A DNA stretch of 22,803 nucleotides, taken from the NCBI GenBank assembly GCA_947630075.1, contig CANRGF010000006.1:1-22803 (forward strand), in the 5' to 3' direction. Shown here piece by piece: positions 1 through 5,900 of the stretch (position 1 is the stretch's first letter; each line of letters opens with the position of its first letter). The stretch comes from an uncultured Clostridia bacterium. Its GTDB lineage: Bacteria > Bacillota > Clostridia > Christensenellales > UBA1242. The position numbers and the translations under genes are program-made. The notes under the pieces are model-generated. The model saw only the letters and a list, made by a program, of their open reading frames with translations. It was not told the DNA's origin and did no database searches.

Positions 1-63
1 GGCGGCAGCCGGCTTGACCGTAGTTTGAAGTGGTGTTACCTCCATACAAGGAAAACAAACCAT
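1..63 (-). other. Possible 5' end of a gene running out of the window
   Basis: From an ATG at 63 the minus strand stays open to the window edge for 21 codons (MVCFPCMEVTPL...). The first 60 bases are clearly richer in G+C than the DNA next to them. No convincing ribosome site precedes the ATG. The plus strand is also open across this stretch, so coding is not proved. I do not recognise the peptide. Confidence 0.2.
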
Positions 64-125
64 AGTTTTGACTTGTTTAGTTCCCTTTTGGGTCAACTTG
101 AAAGAAGATTATTTTGTTTCTTATA

Positions 126-926
126 TCAAATCTTTTTGCCAATATATAGCAAATGATATGCCATGCCTTGCAAGGTTGGATTTTCGCAAGTTGCCAGATG
201 ATATTTTGCAAACACATCAAAATCTTCATCCGTCATGTGAAAGCACTGTCTGCTTTCTTCCAAATCCAAAATGCTATCGGCGGACACTAAATGCAACGCT
301 TTAAAAGGCAACCCTGTAAATAACTTCTTAAAATCTGCAATTTCAAACCCTGTAAACATTTGTTCTGGAAATTGTTTAGGTTTAAAATGTTCATCAAAGT
401 TTTCGCGGATTGTTTCTATTAGCGAACAATCTTCATCAAATCCACATCCAACAACAAAGTTATGCACAGGAATAAAGGCAAACATTAAAATTCCACCCTT
501 TTTGCAAACCCTTAACGCTTCTCTAATTGCAGTTGTTTGGTCATCTTTATTGTACAAGTGATAAAGTGGGCCTAAAACCAAAACCATATCAAAAGAATTG
601 TCTGCAAACTTGGACAAATCAAGCGCATCGCCCTGAAAAGCGGTTATGTTCTTAATTCCCTTTGCATTTTGTTTTAAAACTTGCAAATTTTCTTTAACGA
701 GTTCCACTGCCGTTACTTCATAACCCATTTTTGCAAGCGAAATAGAATATCTGCCCGTGCCCGCACCAACTTCCAAAATTTTCATACCATTTTTTAGATA
801 TTTTTGGATATAATGCATGGTTGTGAGATATTCAAGTTGCCCGTGCCTGCTTCTTGTTAATCTGCTATCTTCGTCTCGGGAGGAATACCAATCACAAATT
901 GCTTTTTTATTTATATTCTTTTTCAT
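126..926 (-). CDS. Class I SAM-dependent methyltransferase
   Basis: This 266-residue protein has the Rossmann-type methyltransferase core. Motif I, the glycine-rich SAM loop ILEVGAGTGRY, is at about residues 50-60. An acidic strand end (VTAVEL) follows near 72-77. GDALDLSKFADNSFDMVL, the motif II/IV region, lies near 98-115, followed by a GPLYHL segment. It resembles UbiE/Methyltransf_11-type enzymes acting on small molecules; the substrate cannot be read from sequence. I chose the ATG at 926: a GGAGG (937-941) lies 10 nt upstream, while the two in-frame TTG codons further upstream nearly touch that site. It appears to be a single-gene unit; the terminator and tRNA promoter beyond 1092 separate it from its neighbours. 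Confidence 0.85.
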   Translation of the reverse strand: MKKNINKKAICDWYSSRDEDSRLTRSRHGQLEYLTTMHYIQKYLKNGMKILEVGAGTGRYSISLAKMGYEVTAVELVKENLQVLKQNAKGIKNITAFQGDALDLSKFADNSFDMVLVLGPLYHLYNKDDQTTAIREALRVCKKGGILMFAFIPVHNFVVGCGFDEDCSLIETIRENFDEHFKPKQFPEQMFTGFEIADFKKLFTGLPFKALHLVSADSILDLEESRQCFHMTDEDFDVFAKYHLATCENPTLQGMAYHLLYIGKKI

Positions 927-1091
927 AATCAACAAACCTCCGTTATTGCATACGTTTTTGCACTATAAATCCCCTTTCTTTTTAATTTTAAAAGAGTTAA
1001 TTACAATGTTTTCAAAATATAACTAACTCAAAAGAAAAGGAAAAAGGGGAAGCTGACCCTCTTTCTTAGAAGCGGGAAACCGACTAAATTT

Positions 1092-1114
1092 AAAAACCAC
1101 ACAATTATGGTTTT
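1092..1114 (-). terminator. Rho-independent terminator after tRNA-Ser(GGA)
   Basis: On the minus strand AAAACCA, an 8-nt loop and TGGTTTTT form a hairpin with a short U-run, about 27 nt beyond the tRNA CCA end. It fits the end of a single-tRNA transcript. Confidence 0.55.
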
Positions 1115-1140
1115 GTTTAAAGCAGGCATTTTGCCCGCGC

Positions 1141-1228
1141 TGGCGCAGAGGACAGGATTTGAACCTGCGGAGCCTTTCAACTCACACGATTTCCAATCGT
1201 GCTCTTTAGACCACTCAGACACCTCTGC
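1141..1228 (-). tRNA. tRNA-Ser (anticodon GGA)
   Basis: Read on the minus strand this is an 88-nt class II tRNA. The acceptor GCAGAGG pairs with CCTCTGC, followed by discriminator G and an encoded CCA. The anticodon arm CACGA-TTGGAAA-TCGTG gives GGA (U33 present), reading UCC/UCU. The long variable arm (GAGTTGAAAGGCTC region) and the T-loop GTTCAAATC are visible. It has its own consensus promoter. Confidence 0.96.
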
Positions 1229-1252
1229 CCGCCCATTTATTGAAACTTCTTT

Positions 1253-1281
1253 ATTATAAATAATTGAAAGTGAAATGTCAA
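1253..1281 (-). promoter_or_regulatory. Sigma-A promoter of tRNA-Ser(GGA)
   Basis: On the minus strand a perfect -35 TTGACA (1276-1281) and -10 TATAAT (1253-1258) are separated by 17 nt, ending about 24 nt before the mature tRNA 5' end. Confidence 0.9.
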
Positions 1282-1334
1282 GGCAAATTTTAAAGTCCGC
1301 CAAAATTAAGTGCGTGAAAACAAGTGAGCGGGCA

Positions 1335-1358
1335 GAAAAAAAGAGCGAAACGCTCTTT
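1335..1358 (-). terminator. Terminator overlapping the stop codon of the nucleotidyltransferase gene
   Basis: Minus-strand AAAGAGCG-TTT-CGCTCTTTTTTT forms an 8-bp hairpin with a U-tract. Its 5' arm begins inside the TAA stop of the gene ending at 1357. Confidence 0.85.
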
Positions 1359-2163
1359 AATTTTTAAGGGTTTTTGGTGCGAGAGAATAATAATCGTCAG
1401 GCGTGCCAATATCAATAAACTTGCCATCAAATTCAAACGAATATGTGCTTGAATTCTTTGATACATAGTCGATGAAATGCCCTAAGTTATCCCTCTTCTT
1501 AGCATCTTGCTGTGTGGTGAGATAGGTTTCAATTAGATTGAAGTCTGGGCGATTAAACAAATAAACTGCTAAGCAGACATTTGTGGAACTAATTTTTTCA
1601 ATGCCCGGCTTCTCTTGCAGCGCCTTCACGCGTTTGTTTTTGTCAAATTCAAGAATGCCAAATCTATCTGCAATGGCGGCCTTTTCGCTTTCGGGATACA
1701 CTTTTGAAACAAGCACATTGCAATTTTCTTTATACAGCAAAGATTTTCTCTCGTAGAAATTCAATAGGTCAGACAACTCAAAGTCAAAATAGTTATCCCC
1801 CGCCAGCACTAGCACCTCTCCTTGATAATCTTGCGGAATGTAATAGTTTGCCATGCGCAAGCTTCCGTTTGCTCCGCGTGCATTTTCAGGCCCTGTTGAG
1901 CCATCGCTTAAAATTGTCAACTTGCATTTTGAACCATAATCAAGAGCGGCTTGCTCAAATTGTGCAAGATATTTTTCATTGCTTATTACTATCACTTCGT
2001 CAAAATACTCGTGCACATCGTTAATTTTATCTAGAATGAAATATAGGATTGGTTGAGTTTTCCCATCTATCGTGATTGGGAGCAAAGGCTTTGCAAGCCT
2101 TCCGTTTTCAGTGACGCTTCGCAGTCTGTTGGCGTATCCGCCGGCTAAAATAACAGCTTTCAT
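1357..2163 (-). CDS. Sugar-phosphate nucleotidyltransferase (NTP_transferase family)
   Basis: This 268-residue protein has the signature of enzymes that join a sugar-1-phosphate to a nucleoside triphosphate. The nucleotide loop AVILAGGYANRLRS is at residues 3-16 and is followed by LAKPLLPI near 23-30. The metal-binding strand VLVLAGDNYFDFE lies near 115-127. The C-terminal FIDIGTPDDYY is typical of glucose-1-phosphate thymidylyl- or mannose-1-phosphate guanylyl-like proteins. The family's usual G-x-G-T-R-L is here GGYANRL. It would supply an activated sugar, plausibly for the polysaccharide locus at 9082-16902, but it is not in that operon. The exact sugar and nucleotide are not determined. 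AAAGGAG lies 7 nt before the ATG, and it has its own promoter and terminator. Confidence 0.85.
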   Translation of the reverse strand: MKAVILAGGYANRLRSVTENGRLAKPLLPITIDGKTQPILYFILDKINDVHEYFDEVIVISNEKYLAQFEQAALDYGSKCKLTILSDGSTGPENARGANGSLRMANYYIPQDYQGEVLVLAGDNYFDFELSDLLNFYERKSLLYKENCNVLVSKVYPESEKAAIADRFGILEFDKNKRVKALQEKPGIEKISSTNVCLAVYLFNRPDFNLIETYLTTQQDAKKRDNLGHFIDYVSKNSSTYSFEFDGKFIDIGTPDDYYSLAPKTLKN

Positions 2164-2180
2164 ATTTTCTCCTTTACTCT

Positions 2181-2209
2181 ATTTTAGCACAAATAAAAAA
2201 TTTTTGCAA
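2181..2209 (-). promoter_or_regulatory. Promoter of the nucleotidyltransferase gene
   Basis: Minus-strand TTGCAA (2204-2209), a 17-nt spacer and TAAAAT (2181-2186) with a TG extended -10 element, shortly before the gene's ribosome site. Confidence 0.65.
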
Positions 2210-2240
2210 CTAAAAGCTCCGTGCCAAGCCTAAGGCAAAA

Positions 2241-2834
2241 TCAAAACACAAGCAGGATAACAAATGATTTTAAAATGCCTTCAATCACGCAGAAGAAAAC
2301 AGTGAGCAAAATTAAGACAAGGAAAATCCAGATTATGCAACTTTCACGCGGGTTAAAGCATGCTGAAAAATAGCAATTAGACGGCAATTCCACCAGATTT
2401 AAGATTGTTAAAATTAGCAGAGCGAACACGGCAAGCATGAATAACAGCAACAATAATAGCAAAATAAGGGCGTTTAACATTCCATAAATCAAGATTATTG
2501 AAGTGAAAATCATCACTTGGCTATAAACATAATAGAAATAGAATAGATAAGCAAGTGGGCACAAAAACTTTTTGCAACAGCAAAGAAGAATTGCAAAGTA
2601 AAACAGCAGCAAGTTTAAAATAGAGCCAATCAAGAGGAAAACAAACCCGCAATCTCCTCGCAAAAAGCGGATAAACGCAATGTTGCTAAGGTCGATTGGT
2701 AAAACACTGCCATTTAATTTTATAGCAGACACCACTGCCAATATTGCCGCCAAGATAGAAAAACAAATTAAGCAGCAAAACAACCCCTTTTTTATCCTTA
2801 CACATTCGCCCAGATTAGAAAAAAATCGTCCCAT
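2241..2834 (-). CDS. Polytopic membrane protein, possibly SpoIIM-like
   Basis: This 197-residue protein is almost entirely hydrophobic, with about five membrane segments (roughly residues 18-38, 62-85, 88-115, 118-148, 165-197) and a short polar N-terminus. Size, topology and the pairing with a Spo0A-like neighbour recall SpoIIM, a component of the spore engulfment machinery. I see no decisive SpoIIM motif, so this is inference. It contains cysteine clusters (CCLIC, CCCKKFLC). It starts 33 nt downstream of the Spo0A-like gene on the same strand and is probably cotranscribed. No ribosome site precedes the ATG at 2834, so the start is uncertain. No clear terminator follows. Confidence 0.6.
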   Translation of the reverse strand: MGRFFSNLGECVRIKKGLFCCLICFSILAAILAVVSAIKLNGSVLPIDLSNIAFIRFLRGDCGFVFLLIGSILNLLLFYFAILLCCCKKFLCPLAYLFYFYYVYSQVMIFTSIILIYGMLNALILLLLLLLFMLAVFALLILTILNLVELPSNCYFSACFNPRESCIIWIFLVLILLTVFFCVIEGILKSFVILLVF

Positions 2835-2867
2835 ACATAATTCTATGAAAGGAAGGTATAATTTATT

Positions 2868-3179
2868 TCATAAAATGTTGGAAACTTTATCTTTAATAAA
2901 TAAAATCTTCTTATAAAATCTGTTGATTGGTGGGCAACTTTTGGTTGTGTAGCTTCGCTTAAATGCCCCGTCAATCCCGAGCAGAATTGTGGAATATGCG
3001 ATTGAATATTTCTTCTTCACTTCTTCCACCGCTTCAAAGCAACACTCTTTGCTATCATCCTCATGGCTTATCATATATATAATTATCTCAGCCAAATAAT
3101 TGCTCGCACGATAACTCTCGCAAAAGTCCAATTTTGCGAGAGCCAATTTCACTTTTAAGGTCAACAATTCAACAGTCAT
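2868..3179 (-). CDS. Orphan Spo0A C-terminal-domain-like protein
   Basis: This 103-residue protein resembles the DNA-binding effector domain of Spo0A, the master regulator of sporulation, without the phosphoacceptor receiver domain. An N-terminal helix is followed by a YLAEII stretch where Spo0A has YLREAI. A helix-turn-helix-like segment, VKKKYSIAYSTILLGIDGAF, aligns with the Spo0A region IAKKFNTTASRVERAIRHAI. These matches are by eye and the recognition helix is diverged. I chose the ATG at 3179 because a strong promoter lies inside the longer TTG-initiated frame, with TATAAT only 6 nt before this ATG. No ribosome site exists, so the mRNA is probably leaderless. With no receiver domain, regulation by phosphorelay is not expected. 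Confidence 0.6.
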   Translation of the reverse strand: MTVELLTLKVKLALAKLDFCESYRASNYLAEIIIYMISHEDDSKECCFEAVEEVKKKYSIAYSTILLGIDGAFKRSYTTKSCPPINRFYKKILFIKDKVSNIL

Positions 3180-3185
3180 AACTAA

Positions 3186-3214
3186 ATTATACCGCTTGAA
3201 GAATTCAAAATCAA
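3186..3214 (-). promoter_or_regulatory. Promoter predicting a leaderless mRNA for the Spo0A-like gene
   Basis: Minus-strand TTGATT (3209-3214), a 17-nt spacer and TATAAT (3186-3191). Only TTAGTT separates the -10 box from the ATG, which puts the expected transcription start on the start codon. Confidence 0.75.
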
Positions 3215-3281
3215 GCAATTTTGTACAAAATTAAAAACTTTTTTACAAAATGTTTCGCCGGCATTTCTAAATGCTAAATGC

Positions 3282-3310
3282 TTGACAATTTATTGAAATG
3301 CTTGTATAAT
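3282..3310 (+). promoter_or_regulatory. Sigma-A promoter of tRNA-Leu(AAG)
   Basis: Perfect TTGACA (3282-3287) and TATAAT (3305-3310) with a 17-nt spacer, 27 nt before the mature tRNA. Confidence 0.92.
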
Positions 3311-3337
3311 AGGCGTGTTTCCAAAATAAGATTACGA

Positions 3338-3424
3338 GCGGCTATGGCGGAATTGGCAGACGCGCAGGACTAAGGATCCTGTGGTAGCGATATCGTGCAG
3401 GTTCAAGTCCTGTTAGCCGCACCA
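3338..3424 (+). tRNA. tRNA-Leu (anticodon AAG)
   Basis: This is an 87-nt class II tRNA. The acceptor GCGGCTA pairs with TAGCCGC, followed by discriminator A and an encoded CCA. The anticodon arm CAGGA-CTAAGGA-TCCTG gives loop C32-U33-A34-A35-G36-G37-A38, so the anticodon is AAG (Leu, CUN box). The variable arm (TGGTAGCGATATCG region) and T-arm GCAGGTTCAAGTCCTGT are visible. Most bacteria use GAG here; A34 would need deamination to inosine. The structured repeat at 3425 begins immediately after the CCA. Confidence 0.95.
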
Positions 3425-3530
3425 GCGTCACGAACGGCACCTTTGCTAGTTTGCAAAGTCTTGCAAACATAAGCCTAGGTTTGTCCGTTCCGCTACTTTT
3501 AACGAGCACTTCGTTAACTCGTTAAAAGTT
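3425..3530 (+). repeat. tRNA-adjacent structured element, copy A
   Basis: This 106-nt sequence begins at the base after the tRNA-Leu CCA and is clearly related to copy B (7540-7649). Conserved blocks are CCTTTGCTA, ATAAGCCTAG, ACTTTTAA and TTAAAAGTT. Predicted pairings are an outer stem GAACGG/CCGTTC, an inner hairpin GTTTGC/GCAAAC, and a 12-bp 3' hairpin starting ACTTTTAACGAG. The pairings are preserved in copy B with different bases. No open frame or U-tract is present. It could be a tRNA-trailer RNA, the end of an integrated element, or an attachment-site arm. I know no described family that it matches. Confidence 0.7.
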
Positions 3531-3541
3531 ATTGCAAAAAC

Positions 3542-3581
3542 TGTGTTTTTGCTATTGTTAAACTGAACAAAATGTCTTATT
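3542..3581 (+). repeat. Left flank repeat of the transglutaminase-like gene
   Basis: It ends with the 18-mer TGAACAAAATGTCTTATT (3564-3581), which recurs exactly at 5125-5142, also just before a gene's ribosome site. Read in reverse complement it resembles the right-flank repeats at 4182-4240 and 5812-5856 (shared TTTTTGC, CTGAA and GTCTT blocks), so it behaves like one arm of an inverted-repeat pair. It also contains a GCAAAAAC-TGT-GTTTTTGC hairpin that starts slightly upstream (3534). Confidence 0.6.
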
Positions 3582-3592
3582 AGGAGGGTTTA

Positions 3593-4138
3593 ATGGATTT
3601 TACAATAAAATCTATAAACGGACAAGAACAGGCAAAGCAGTTTAGAGAAGAATTACAAAAAGAGTATCAAGAAAAACTTAAACAAATAGTTGAACAAATT
3701 CGAGGGTCGGACACAATGCAAATAAAATCCCCCAAATTTTTAGTTAAAAGATTGTTTGATTGGTGGAATAAAAACATTAAATATGATAACGACATTTTAA
3801 AAAACAAAAGAGCAGAAGGGAATTATTCAGAGATACTTTACGATTATAAAAATGTGGCACTTAGAAGTGGCGAAAAATACGCACCAATAATTTTACGCAA
3901 AGGTGTTTGTTCAGGTTTCTCCGCGGCATTTAAAGATTTGTGCGACTTGTTGGGCATTGAATGTAGGATTGTCAATGCACATGACGATGATGTTAACATA
4001 TCTTCTTTTAAAAAATTGGCTCATGCTTGGAACGAAATAACTATTGATGGCGAAACAACAACCATAGATTTAGACCCGCATTTTCTAACATTTATGGGAG
4101 CACGAAGAACAAAACCTAAATTTGAAATACATCCCTAA
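3593..4138 (+). CDS. Transglutaminase-like cysteine protein
   Basis: This 181-residue protein carries the transglutaminase/protease-like catalytic triad: Cys106 in RKGVCSGFSAAF, His144 in AHAWNEI, and Asp159 or Asp161 in TIDLDPH. The fold family includes peptidases, amidases and cross-linking enzymes. The KGVCSGFS...LLGIEC...HAWNE layout matches small bacterial transglut_core proteins. The N-terminal 60 residues are helical and lysine/glutamate-rich. There is no signal peptide, so a cytoplasmic location is likely. TAGGAGGG lies 6-7 nt before the ATG. It is a single gene bracketed by flank repeats and followed by a terminator, directly downstream of the tRNA-Leu element. Cargo of an integrated cassette is an inference; the substrate is unknown. 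Confidence 0.8.
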   Translation: MDFTIKSINGQEQAKQFREELQKEYQEKLKQIVEQIRGSDTMQIKSPKFLVKRLFDWWNKNIKYDNDILKNKRAEGNYSEILYDYKNVALRSGEKYAPIILRKGVCSGFSAAFKDLCDLLGIECRIVNAHDDDVNISSFKKLAHAWNEITIDGETTTIDLDPHFLTFMGARRTKPKFEIHP

Positions 4139-4181
4139 TATTTTGATTATTTAGCGAGAAAAAATCAAAAATCAAAATCAT

Positions 4182-4240
4182 CGCAAAATCAAAATTAAAA
4201 AATCAAAAAAGACTTCGTTTTCAGGTGGCACAAGCAAAAA
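4182..4240 (+). repeat. Right flank repeat of the transglutaminase-like gene
   Basis: It contains CGCAAAATCAAA, a 14-nt AT insertion, then ACTTCGTTTTCAG and CACAAGCAAAAA. The same order of blocks occurs at 5812-5856 after the APH-family gene (there ACTTTGTGTTCAG), and the last part recurs at 8262-8285. The reverse complement resembles the left repeats at 3542-3581 and 5110-5142. Confidence 0.6.
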
Positions 4241-4269
4241 CTAAATTGAGGGTTCAGTTTAGTTTTTTT
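4236..4269 (+). terminator. Terminator after the transglutaminase-like gene
   Basis: AAAACTAAA, a 12-nt loop and TTTAGTTTTTTT form an AT-rich hairpin with a U-tract, about 100 nt after the stop codon and touching the right flank repeat. Confidence 0.7.
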
Positions 4270-4349
4270 GTTATGCGATTTTTTATTTTAATAAAATTCT
4301 AGCATTTTTATGTGTTTATAAAATATGACACAAATCATCAAAAATATGC

Positions 4350-4355
4350 TATAAT
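4350..4355 (+). promoter_or_regulatory. Extended -10 promoter of the HhH-GPD-like gene
   Basis: TGCTATAAT is a perfect extended -10 element, but no good -35 box is seen (ATGACA at a 19-nt distance). The ATG used follows 8 nt later without a ribosome site, suggesting a leaderless or near-leaderless mRNA. Confidence 0.6.
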
Positions 4356-4363
4356 CTCTATGT

Positions 4364-5101
4364 ATGGACAATTTAATTGCAAAAGTTAAGAAACTTATAT
4401 CTTTATGGCAACAAGGATTATTGGGCGGCGAAAAAATGCCAGAAGATAGCAATCCTCACCTCCCCAAAGGAAGTGAAAAAAACTATCTCTATTTTACTTT
4501 GCCTATGGCATTAAACTACCAAAGAAATTCGTATAAACTTTGGGAAGCCGCACTTCAAACATATATGGATAAAGAATGCAAAGATGTGTTTAATCCAATT
4601 AAAGTTGCGAAAATGAAAGATGAAGAATTGAGAACAAAACTCTTAAAATACAAAGTTGCCTTGCAGCCAAACAAGCAACCAAACATTTGGAAAGCACTTT
4701 GTCAAACACTTGTTAACAATTTTGACGGAAGCATAAAAAGTGTATTTACTCAAAACGAATATGACATTAAAAAAATTAAGAATTATATCACAGCAAACAA
4801 AAAATCATTCCCCTATTTGTCTGGTGTTAAAATTTTGAATTATTGGCTATATGTTATGACGCAATACACAGACGGCAAATTTAAAAATCGGCAAGAAATA
4901 TCCGTTGCGCCAGACACTCATGTGCTGCAAGCAAGTGCCAAATTGGGAATAATTTCGCAAGACGATTTAACAAAAAGCAATGTGCGTGAAATTGTGAGTG
5001 AAAAATGGAAAAATATTCTTGCAGGGACAGGCATTCAGCCGATAGATATTCACACACCTTTTTGGTTATGGAGCAGAAATGGTTTTAAAGTTGAAATTTA
5101 G
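4364..5101 (+). CDS. HhH-GPD-superfamily DNA glycosylase-like protein
   Basis: This 245-residue protein has features of endonuclease III/OGG1/AGOG-type base-excision glycosylases. The hairpin-like segment YLSGVKILNYW (residues 151-161) has Lys156 where these enzymes carry the catalytic lysine. It is followed by VAPDTHVLQ (181-189), with Asp184 matching the conserved catalytic aspartate of the VDTHV-type motif. The N-terminal FTLPMALNYQRNSYKLW resembles helices of such folds. No C-terminal Fe-S cysteine cluster is present. The match is from motif recognition and could belong to an uncharacterised subfamily. An out-of-frame ATG lies 4 nt upstream (4360). It sits between two repeat-flanked genes but has no such flanks itself. 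Confidence 0.55.
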   Translation: MDNLIAKVKKLISLWQQGLLGGEKMPEDSNPHLPKGSEKNYLYFTLPMALNYQRNSYKLWEAALQTYMDKECKDVFNPIKVAKMKDEELRTKLLKYKVALQPNKQPNIWKALCQTLVNNFDGSIKSVFTQNEYDIKKIKNYITANKKSFPYLSGVKILNYWLYVMTQYTDGKFKNRQEISVAPDTHVLQASAKLGIISQDDLTKSNVREIVSEKWKNILAGTGIQPIDIHTPFWLWSRNGFKVEI

Positions 5102-5124
5102 GGCTCAATTCGGTTTTGCTTTGG

Positions 5125-5142
5125 TGAACAAAATGTCTTATT
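5125..5142 (+). repeat. Left flank repeat of the APH-family gene
   Basis: An exact second copy of TGAACAAAATGTCTTATT (first at 3564-3581). The preceding CGGTTTTGCTTTG resembles GTTTTTGCTATTG of the first copy, so similarity extends to about 35 nt. As in the first case, a ribosome site follows within about 20 nt. Confidence 0.7.
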
Positions 5143-5162
5143 TTCACATATAGGAGTAAACC

Positions 5163-5801
5163 ATGAAATATAAAATTGAAGATGTTAAACGAATTGTTGG
5201 AAACAAAATAGAAGTTAAAAGCGTGGCATTTTTGGGTGCGGGCAATCATAGTGAAGCCTTTTGCTTAAATGATAATTTGGTTATAAAACTGCCCAAGCAC
5301 AAGAAAGCAAGCGATTGTTTGCAGGTTGAAATGAAAGTTTTAAAAGCGCTTCAAAACAAACTTAATTTAGATATTCCAAGCGTTGAATTTAATGGGAAAT
5401 TTAAAACGGGCAATGGGGAATTTGTTTATTTTGTTTCTAAAAAACTTAATGGTAAAAAGTTAAGCCGAGATGATTTTTTAAAATTAAACAAAAGCGTTAA
5501 AGAAAAATGCGCAACAATTATTGCAAAATTTTTGTTTGAACTGCACGGTCAAAAACAAATATTGCCCATTAAGAGAAAAGATTTTGCACTTTTGCATGGA
5601 GATTTTAGTTTGGGGCATGTTTTGTTTGATGAAAACAATTTGCCTTGCGCAGTTTTAGATTTTGGAGATGCAAGAGTTGGAAAACCTATGAGCGATTTTA
5701 TTTATTTGCTTGACGATGAAGATGAGGAAGAATTTGGTAAAGAGTTTGGCTTGCAAGTTTTGAGAAAATACAGTAAATTCGCAAAGGATAAGATAAATTA
5801 A
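5163..5801 (+). CDS. APH-family phosphotransferase (small kinase)
   Basis: This 212-residue protein has the aminoglycoside-phosphotransferase/choline-kinase fold. Lys42 in NLVIKLPK is the likely ATP-binding lysine. The Brenner motif LLHGDFSLGHVLF (143-155) has catalytic Asp147 and a histidine at the usual asparagine position, as in macrolide-kinase-like HGDLHPGH motifs. The metal-binding DFGD is at 166-169. It is shorter than typical APH enzymes (about 260-300 residues); the C-terminal helical substrate region is reduced and ends in an acidic DDEDEEEFGKEF stretch. The substrate could be a drug, sugar or peptide. ATAGGAG precedes the ATG. Repeats flank it, and it converges on the HopA1-like gene with a shared terminator. 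Confidence 0.8.
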   Translation: MKYKIEDVKRIVGNKIEVKSVAFLGAGNHSEAFCLNDNLVIKLPKHKKASDCLQVEMKVLKALQNKLNLDIPSVEFNGKFKTGNGEFVYFVSKKLNGKKLSRDDFLKLNKSVKEKCATIIAKFLFELHGQKQILPIKRKDFALLHGDFSLGHVLFDENNLPCAVLDFGDARVGKPMSDFIYLLDDEDEEEFGKEFGLQVLRKYSKFAKDKIN

Positions 5802-5811
5802 AATCAACCCA

Positions 5812-5856
5812 CGCAAAATCAAAAAAACTTTGTGTTCAGTTGACGCATACAAAAAA
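5812..5856 (+). repeat. Right flank repeat of the APH-family gene
   Basis: CGCAAAATCAAA, then ACTTTGTGTTCAG and a GACGCATACAAAAA block, in the same order as at 4182-4240 but without the 14-nt insertion. TGTTCAGTT here is the exact inverse complement of AACTGAACA in the left repeat of the transglutaminase-like gene. Confidence 0.6.
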
Positions 5857-5880
5857 ATACCAAATGATTTGGTATTTTTT
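5851..5880. terminator. Bidirectional terminator between convergent genes
   Basis: AAAAAATACCAAA-TGA-TTTGGTATTTTTT is an almost perfect palindrome with runs of T leaving on both strands. It can end the APH-family gene (plus) and the HopA1-like gene (minus). Confidence 0.9.
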
Positions 5881-5900
5881 ATTCTCTCAACAACTGCTCT

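Noticed and set aside
1028..1303. A 91-codon minus-strand frame over tRNA-Ser(GGA)
   Set aside because: It is the usual false frame read through a tRNA gene and its promoter; it has no ribosome site.
2226..2255. A GCAAAATCAAAACACAAGCA stretch resembling the right-flank repeat
   Set aside because: It lies at the coding end of the membrane-protein gene and lacks the TTCAG block, so the similarity is probably chance in AT-rich DNA.
4182..4280. Integron attC-like recombination site (a short GTTATGCG stretch recalls Vibrio repeats)
   Set aside because: No R'/R'' core pair with the right spacing, and no integron integrase in the window; the resemblance is a few bases next to a terminator.
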